Shown: positions 57,401 through 64,000 of the stretch, in pieces
Layout of the letters: each line of letters begins with the position of its first letter
How positions within the stretch are numbered: the first letter of the stretch is position 1
NCBI RefSeq assembly: GCF_001649575.2
Contig: NC_051450.1
Span: 12,611,980 to 12,675,979, forward strand
DNA from: Kryptolebias marmoratus
Lineage: Eukaryota > Chordata > Actinopteri > Cyprinodontiformes > Rivulidae
Reading direction: 5' to 3'
DNA length: 64,000 bases
Position numbers and translations under genes: made by a program
The notes under the pieces: model-generated
What the model was told of the DNA's origin: nothing
Databases searched by the model: none
What the model saw: the letters and a program-made list of their open reading frames with translations, nothing else

Positions 57401-60400
57401 AGGGTTCAGTCAGCTGCCGGATATTATTCCAAATAATGCGTCTGAGCTCAGCTCCTCGTTCACCTCCTTTCACTTTGACTGGTTTCCCACGGGGCCGGCC
57501 TCGGTTGGATCTCCCTTTTTTTAAAATGTCAGCCCTGTCAGGTCCCCCACACCGTCATATCTTTTGTCATCAGGTAAACATCAGTCCCAGGGCCGCAGAG
57601 GGGCTCAAGTCATTACGGCTGCAGCTGCCAACACTCCCTTTCCATCAAACTTTACACGTCTAGCTCCAAACCAAACATCGCCTCTTTAATCACCGCTCTC
57701 TCCTGTGGCGGCTGAGGAAAAGAGGTCACCCCTGTCTGGATAAAAGACTCCAGTTTCCAACTCAGGCCTGCTGCAACACAAACTGTTTATTCTTGTTGTA
57801 ATTGCCTTATTAAGCCTTCTGTCTGTTTGGGGACTGCTCATCCATAAGTAAACCCTCCAGTTTCAGGCTCGTCGTCCATGTCGTGTTTTCGCTGGAGTGC
57901 ATCTGCGCTCCGATGTTAGCCTGATTAAAATGGAGAAGGCCTAACTCGGTGTGTGATCGCGTCGGCATACAGCAAGCCACATCCTCTCAGCGCTCGCCGC
58001 TCTTGGCATTAATCCGTCTCGCTAGTGGTGGGGGATGGAGTCGGAGGAGAACAATGCAATATTTTTCCCTGTCTGTTGTTGCTCTGTAGACTCAGGCCAC
58101 GTGCTAATCGCCTGGCGGGACATCGTGGACGTTCGGTGCGGATGTCGCTCCTCTCGTTCGCTCATCCCACCTGGCTGCGCTGCTCAAGGAAGCGAGGTAC
58201 AATACTCCCTCCGTGCCTCCAAAAAACATCCTTCACTGCCTTTTGTTCCTGCCATTGTCACCAAACAAGAGGTTGCGTCTCGGGGTTAAGTGAAGGATAT
58301 GAGTGTGGCGTGAAATACGTCATTGAGTTTCTGAGGGGTTTCTGGAGTTTGCAGGAAGAGACACTGTGGAAACACGTTTCTCCTCCTTTGTGTTTCTGTG
58401 GTACAGTACAAGCTTGCTGTGTCTACGCCATGGACATTTCAGAATGGGACAAAGGGCCTTACTTCCTGCCTAACTCCAAGCAAATGGTAGTTCTTGCGTG
58501 TTTCATAGATTACAAGTTACAGAGTACGTGTACAGGAAAGTGTCAGATATTTGACTGCTTGCATATTTAAAATTCCAAATGGTATTGTTCCGAAGCAAGG
58601 CAGATATTTCCTTTTTATGATGACTTCAGTGTCTTTATTTGCACTTAGACTCGATAGTAAAAGATGCTCAAGATATTAGATTTTATTCTGTTTCAATATG
58701 AGACTGAATGAAAGCCTCTATTTTCCTCTTAGTTTTTCTTTTTAGTGATATACATATAATTTTTTTTTTTAGTTACTCGTGGTTTTTTTTCAGGCTTGAA
58801 CTTGTCTGGCTGTGAAATTCACAATAAAGGCTAGAAAAGTTGAGCCACTTAAAACAGAAAATGTGCACAGATTAAAAAAAAAAAAAAAGATTGATCCTGA
58901 TGAGACTTTATTGGGGTCTGGATCTGGACCTTTGTCCTCCATTTGAGGGGCGTTTTATGCTCATTGAGCTACGCCTGTTGGCAACTAGTTGGACTCAAAA
59001 TTGCGACAAAATTCGTCAATTTTCACTTGGAATTCAGCCGAATTGGTACTTAGGAAAGAACTGCGACATTTGTATGACATTCCTGCAAATTGCTTTTGTC
59101 CCAGTCGAGTCACAGTCTTAATTATGTCTCATTTTGACAATTTATTCTCTTTTTCGTCTCCGATCAGTCACGTTTTGATGTCATAAACAGCCAAACCTAT
59201 GAAACCAACCAAAGTTGTCTCATGTTTCTCACACTTTGTCTTAAAAACTAAATCGAGAAAAGATTCCAGATGGGGTCCAGACGCCGTTCACAAACTCGTC
59301 TCCGACCCTCACGTCCCACTGAGCCTAATCTAGGGGTGAGGACTCAGTCAGTGAATAAAACTTACAAACAACCGGTTGAAGTCCTGGGCATTTGATTACT
59401 TCACAGGTAAAATATTTCCTCGTGCTTCATAAAAGAAAATGAAAATAAAAATGTTCATAAGTTGAGTCCTTGCAGTCATTCACAATCAGCTACACTACCT
59501 CTTGATTGCAGGCTATTTTGCCGTTTCACAATCTGTGTAATTAACACAAAACTCAGCACAATTGTTTTAATGAACCTTGCGGTGAAATTTAGCAGTATTT
59601 TACTGTCGAGTCACTTTGGCCAGCGGCAGGGTTGCCAGTCATTTTGAGTGCCATGAGTCCTCAAACAGCCATTACACACTCCTTTGAAATACTCTTTTGT
59701 TTTTCTCCACCTAGTATGTTGAAATAATGTTCCGCCCTGTTAGGTTGATTTAAAGGGATTAAGAAGGGTTTTTTTTTCTTTCTCTCTCTCAATGACTAAA
59801 GCGTTTGGATTTAGTGAAACCTAGAACGGGACTGGTCCAATCCCAGGCGGTGGAAAATGCTGGTTTATGATTTCGCAGCAGCCTTTAAAGCGCATCAGAT
59901 TGCTTTCATGTTCATGCGTGACACCTTCGATGATGTCTATCAGTCAGACACCCAGCTGCAGGCTTGAAAACTGTCATTTCTTCATATGCTTCAACTTCCT
60001 TTTCATTCGCTGGAGCTCGTCTGGATGAGAGGGCACCTGAGTTCAGTCTGTTTCCTCCGGTGGGAAGCACTTTGACAAACGGTCCCCCTTCAGTTTAATG
60101 TTGCAGCAGTGTGCTGCAGTGCACTAATAGAGCTTCAGCCAAAAAGTTTATACCAAGGCCCGCGCCGGTGTTATTGCTCGCTGTGATTTAGTGACTTTCT
60201 TTAGCAATTTACCTGCCTGGTGTAAGAGGGTCGCAGGGATTTCTGCTGGGAAGCAGGAGGATAGGTATTGTCTGACGGCTCCCTTGGCGTTCCAGCGCCG
60301 CTGCTGTGTCGTGTTATTTTACCTCGATGTTTGCTTGTCTGCCTCAGTTTAACGTCTCAGGAGGAGCGTTTGCTTTTATTAAATATCCAGAGCTCAAAAT

Positions 60401-60724
60401 ACCCTCTGCTCTGGCAATCGGAGTGGAAAACAGTAATGCGATTGGAGCGGAGGTTGCCAACTACGGGCTTGAAAAATAAGAGCGTCATTAAAGGCCTAGC
60501 ATTCCTTGAAGAAATTCATATCGTTCACAGCCTCTCATGCCAGAGATTTAAACTAAAATCCTCCTTTGTTGAGAAGGGACAAAATTATAGCCGTTTGGGT
60601 CAAACTTTAAAAATGACATCATAAAAAGTCACATTCAGTATATTATGAGATTTTGCCATATTTGTTGGCACTCAGAGTATGCGTTGAGGATGACTCTCTG
60701 CTACTACCTCAGCAGCTCAGTATC

Positions 60725-60890
60725 TGTAAAACTAAGTTAGAGCCGTTTTTGTGTTTGTTAAAGTTGATTAGCTGTGGCGGCCATCTTGAATTTGAAGGAC
60801 TACAAATGGTAACAGTTGTGGATAAAGGTCCAGTGATTACTTTCTGAGAGAGTTCGCCCAGTGGTTCATTAGATATTTTGCTAACACAAC
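60725..60890 (-). repeat. Dispersed fish repeat, reverse-oriented relative of the 48-kb copy
   Basis: GTTCATTAGATATTTTGCTA at 60863-60882 is the reverse complement of the motif at 48331-48350, with one mismatch. The preceding GGCGGCCATCTTGAATTTG resembles the inverted CAAGATGGCTGCC segment of that copy. Suggests one repeat family inserted in opposite directions. Confidence 0.5.
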
Positions 60891-62506
60891 AGAACGCACA
60901 CACAGACAAGAGCAAAAACATCATCGTTCTCGCCTTCGGAGGTGGGCAAGAAATCTATGTTGCTCCTCGGAAATTCACAATTTTTTTCTGTTCTTTTTCT
61001 GGTCTTAATTCAAAGCTAATTTAACCTGTTTTTGATGATTATACTTTTATTCTTGTGTATTCCCTTGTTTTCCTGTGGTCTGAATCCAGAAGCTGGGAAA
61101 AAGGGCAACATATTTAGGGTAAAGGTTTGTGGGCGCATATCCAAACAGCGTTTTACGCCGGTGCAGCTTGCATAATTTAATACTAAAATTAATATTAATG
61201 TTTTATACAAATGCTCATCTAAAATTCAACTAATTTTGTGTTCAGCCTCTGGAGCAAAAAAAGCTGTACGAAAATCTGCTCTCAGCCCTGTTGAACACTG
61301 TGATTAGGCGCTCGGTCTCCTGCTCTTTCTGCTCGTTTGTCCCCAAAACGAATCCGGTTTGTCATCACCAGCACTGACACACAGCGGGGTGTTATAAGTG
61401 TTCGACCTGCTGCAGATGGGCTGTCAGGCCGAGGACAACCTTTTTACTGCTGTAACAACAACAAAAAAAAATCTGATGTAGGGCTAACCTCCGCCCACAG
61501 ACACATCCAACCCTGCGAATTTGCAATGCCAATCAGAAAGTTGTTCTGCTCTCTGACTGCTAAAATAACAGAGTTCAAAAATGCTGGTAGAGTTCCACGT
61601 AAGAAGGGGGGACAAGGAGCTAAAAATCTGCTTTAAAGAAATAATAAATCTGTCCGTTTACTGTCAGAGCAGCTTCAGAGGTCAGAAGATTCAAACCGAG
61701 GAATATTAGATGCTTCCTTATATCACTCTGCTTTTAAGTCAGGCTTTTGATTTTAAAGCAATAGATGATGAATGGGCCTTTTAGCTTGACATGTTTTTAT
61801 GTTTTGACACGTAGCTACACTTTTTCTCCAGTTATATTCACAGTTTGGCTGTTTGTGAGCTGAAGTTGGCAGGATGACTCACTCCGAAACGCAGTGTAGT
61901 CGGGACGTTTTCCTTCTTGCAGACTTTTCCTGCTCAAGCAAGAAAACATGTTGATAACTTACAATACAATGACTTTCATATCATCAGACCTTTTTGTCAT
62001 AAAATATGCATTCTTCTTCTATTAGTGATCTTAAAGAAACATCTAAAATGTCCCTGGAGTCCACTTCTGACTAATGAGTCATTGAAATAATTAGAAAAAA
62101 AAACAAAACAAACCTGTCAGTGTAAGCTCTTGTGTTTGTCTGTTTGTTGGAAATAAGCTTACATGACAAAAACATCCACCTGGAAACACAGGGGTGACAG
62201 AATTTTTTAATGTGGTGACAGATTTAGTGTTTTAGGGTACATGTGAACATGCAACAACTACCAAAGCGTCATTCTGTTAACAAAGAAAACCAGAGAGTGC
62301 AAACAAAAGTTTAAAAAAAGGGGGCCTTTTTTCCCCTGTCATCACTGCTGATGGTCTCGGCAAAAAATGACAGTGTTGAGCAGATCAAAGGGAACTCCTT
62401 CATTCTAAATAATCTGGGAGGACTGGGGAGAACAGGACCACACACAGGTCCCAGATTGGGTCAACGAGGTCATTGGCGCTTGATTGTTGATATTTTTCGC
62501 TGCGAG

Positions 62507-62712
62507 CAGCACGGTGGGGCGGTGGTTAGAGCTTTCGCCTCCTAGCGAGAAGGTTGTCTGAGTGCGTGTTAGGTTAATTGGTAACTCTGAATTGTCCCTG
62601 GGTGTGAGTGAGAGCATGAATTGTTGTCTGTCTCTATGTGGTACACCCTGGACAGTCACCAGCTCCGTACGACCCGGAAAGTAGAAGCAGGTAAAGTAGA
62701 TGGATGGATGTT
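62507..62712 (+). repeat. Truncated copy of an abundant teleost repeat ending in (GGAT)n
   Basis: Begins AGCACGGTGGGGCGGTGGTTAG, has GTTAGGTTAATTGGTAACTC and TGTTGTCTGTCTCTATGTGG in the middle, and finishes in GATGGATGGATG. I recall this order from a very common fish interspersed repeat. The copy is shorter than the usual unit. Confidence 0.65.
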
Positions 62713-64000
62713 CCAACTTCACATAATTCTATCCACTTAAAACAATCTATCAGCTACCTGCAGATTTAAATACTAATGTACATTTCTTGGCTTTTACTTC
62801 ACTTACCTGAAGCTTTCACATTATGGTAACATACCCTTAGCTCCGAGTGATTTAATGCATGGAGGCAGCAGAGGCAGATGGGACGTGGAGTTCTGCAGCT
62901 CAGGGCTGTTTCCCAGGGTGGAATTTTACAGAGCATCGAGAACTGCTTATCTGACACTTTTCAACTTGAGGGAATCAAAGAAAGCTGTGAAATATCTACA
63001 AAGTTGATCCGTCATCCTCAGCTCGGAGAACGCCGATTCATCATCTGGCTGACACTCGGCAAACTCTGAGCCTGCAGGAATCAAATCAGGAGCTGCAGTG
63101 AAACAAAACGAGTTGAGTCTGCGTCAGCTCGGAAAAAGAAAACATCTCCTTTAGTCACGCTTCACAAGTGCAATAATAGTAAAGGAGTGTGCGGAGAATT
63201 TTACCCGCCGCCAAAGGGCGAAAAGATAGGCGATCTAACTTGGTCTACTTTACAGATACTGAGCTAAAGTTTGATGTGGTAGCAGCTGAGAATCATCCCA
63301 AACTTGTACTTTTCCAGTTTAAAAGTAACATGAAAGGTAATGGGTGATATATATTTAAATAAACCTTTGATTTATTAGGTCACATACTTCATCGAAGCTC
63401 GTTCGGCCTTATTTTTTCCTGGTCTAAGTGGCGATCTCTGCCTGGTGTTACATGGAGGATTACGTGCTTGTTATCCGTTTCTGTGGCCTTATTGAGCGGC
63501 GCTGGTCAGATAATCAATGTGGCAAAGTGGAATAGAGGTACTTTACATATCAACCTCACTCTTGGCAAGTTCAGCTGTATGAAGCAGCTTTGAGAGGTTC
63601 GGTCTCTGTGATTACAAGTAAAGATTAATCTCAGATCAGATGTTTATTTTCTTGATGTGTTTTTAGATTTGAAATAAAAAAGTGCAGTGGAAAAGGCTAC
63701 GATTATTTAGTTCTTCTCATTCTTCTGTTGACCCATTATCTCGCTTTCTTTTTGTAGGTAGAAATCAGCACTTTTTCTTCACATGATCCCAGTTAAGCCA
63801 GAATTTCGAAGAAAAAATGATATATCATGCAACTCTTATAAAGTATCAAAGGCTAAACCATCCAAAGAAAAGAGATTTTTAATTTATTCAGATGCCTTTT
63901 CTTATTATCTTTTTTATGATTAAAAAATATATTTATATTCAGGACCTGTTAGGATGGAAAATGCTTTCCTATTATTATATTTTTAGCCATTTTCTTGTGA

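Larger units (their letters stand above)
45479..64000 (+). other. Long noncoding stretch, probable first intron of the gene starting near 45 kb
   Basis: Eighteen kilobases without a coding exon that I can recognise on either strand. Base composition varies, with many moderately GC-rich patches (for example 51000-51280, 54000-54200 and 57400-57650) that could be conserved regulatory elements. Open frames up to 181 codons (58025-58570) show no recognisable domain. Repeats and transposon fragments inside it are listed separately. The stretch could also be intergenic if the 45-kb exon is not real. Confidence 0.5.

Noticed and set aside
57286..57663. 125-codon plus-strand open frame
   Set aside because: No homology recognised and no splice context; reads as noncoding intron sequence.
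58025..58570. 181-codon plus-strand open frame
   Set aside because: No recognisable domain and an unusual Cys/Arg/Leu-rich composition; a second long frame overlaps it, as expected by chance in a GC-richer patch.

Overview
The window is vertebrate nuclear DNA, most likely from a percomorph teleost fish. It has GT-AG introns, long AT-rich noncoding stretches, fish-type Tc1, Harbinger and piggyBac remnants, and two genes that I recognise exon by exon against their human counterparts. It is not a bacterial or viral window, so there are no operons or ribosome binding sites.

Region by region. (1) 1-26940: the plus-strand gene dnajc13 (RME-8), open at its 5' end. The exon with the start codon (about 23 residues) lies upstream of the window, and 1-4385 is the end of the first intron I can see. 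I place 53 constitutive coding exons from 4386 to 25903, all phase-consistent, plus an 18-nt microexon. The 3' UTR ends near 26940. An old PIF/Harbinger (ISL2EU-like) transposon sits in the second visible intron, between 4461 and 6820. (2) 26941-30020: a short intergenic interval holding a 2.2-kb piggyBac element, 27710-29912. It has clean TTAA target duplications. Its transposase gene has lost the catalytic core and carries an in-frame stop. (3) 30020-42640: topbp1, complete on the plus strand. An ETS/E2F-like promoter module begins about 110 bp after the piggyBac end, then come a noncoding first exon and 27 coding exons encoding about 1510 aa. (4) 42640-44970: intergenic, with a hairpin-forming inverted repeat and a decayed Tc1 element. 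(5) 44970-45478: a CpG-rich, apparently noncoding 5' exon with a strong splice donor and a six-codon upstream ORF. (6) 45479-64000: no coding exon that I can support. It reads as a long first intron or intergenic DNA, with a LINE fragment, a second Tc1 fragment and several short dispersed repeats.

The two recognised genes work in different pathways. DNAJC13 is an endosomal J-protein that recruits Hsc70 to retromer/WASH-associated membranes. TopBP1 is a BRCT scaffold for replication initiation and ATR activation. Both map to human 3q22.1, but not next to each other there, so the tail-to-head adjacency here looks like a lineage-specific rearrangement.

I found no wholly new biological system. 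The best leads are the piggyBac deletion derivative abutting the topbp1 promoter, the dnajc13 microexon and possible alternative last exon, the stop-free 108-nt topbp1 intron, and a 34-bp copy of a dnajc13 exon fragment inside a nearby intron. All homology statements come from reading the translation and recalling the families; no search was run.
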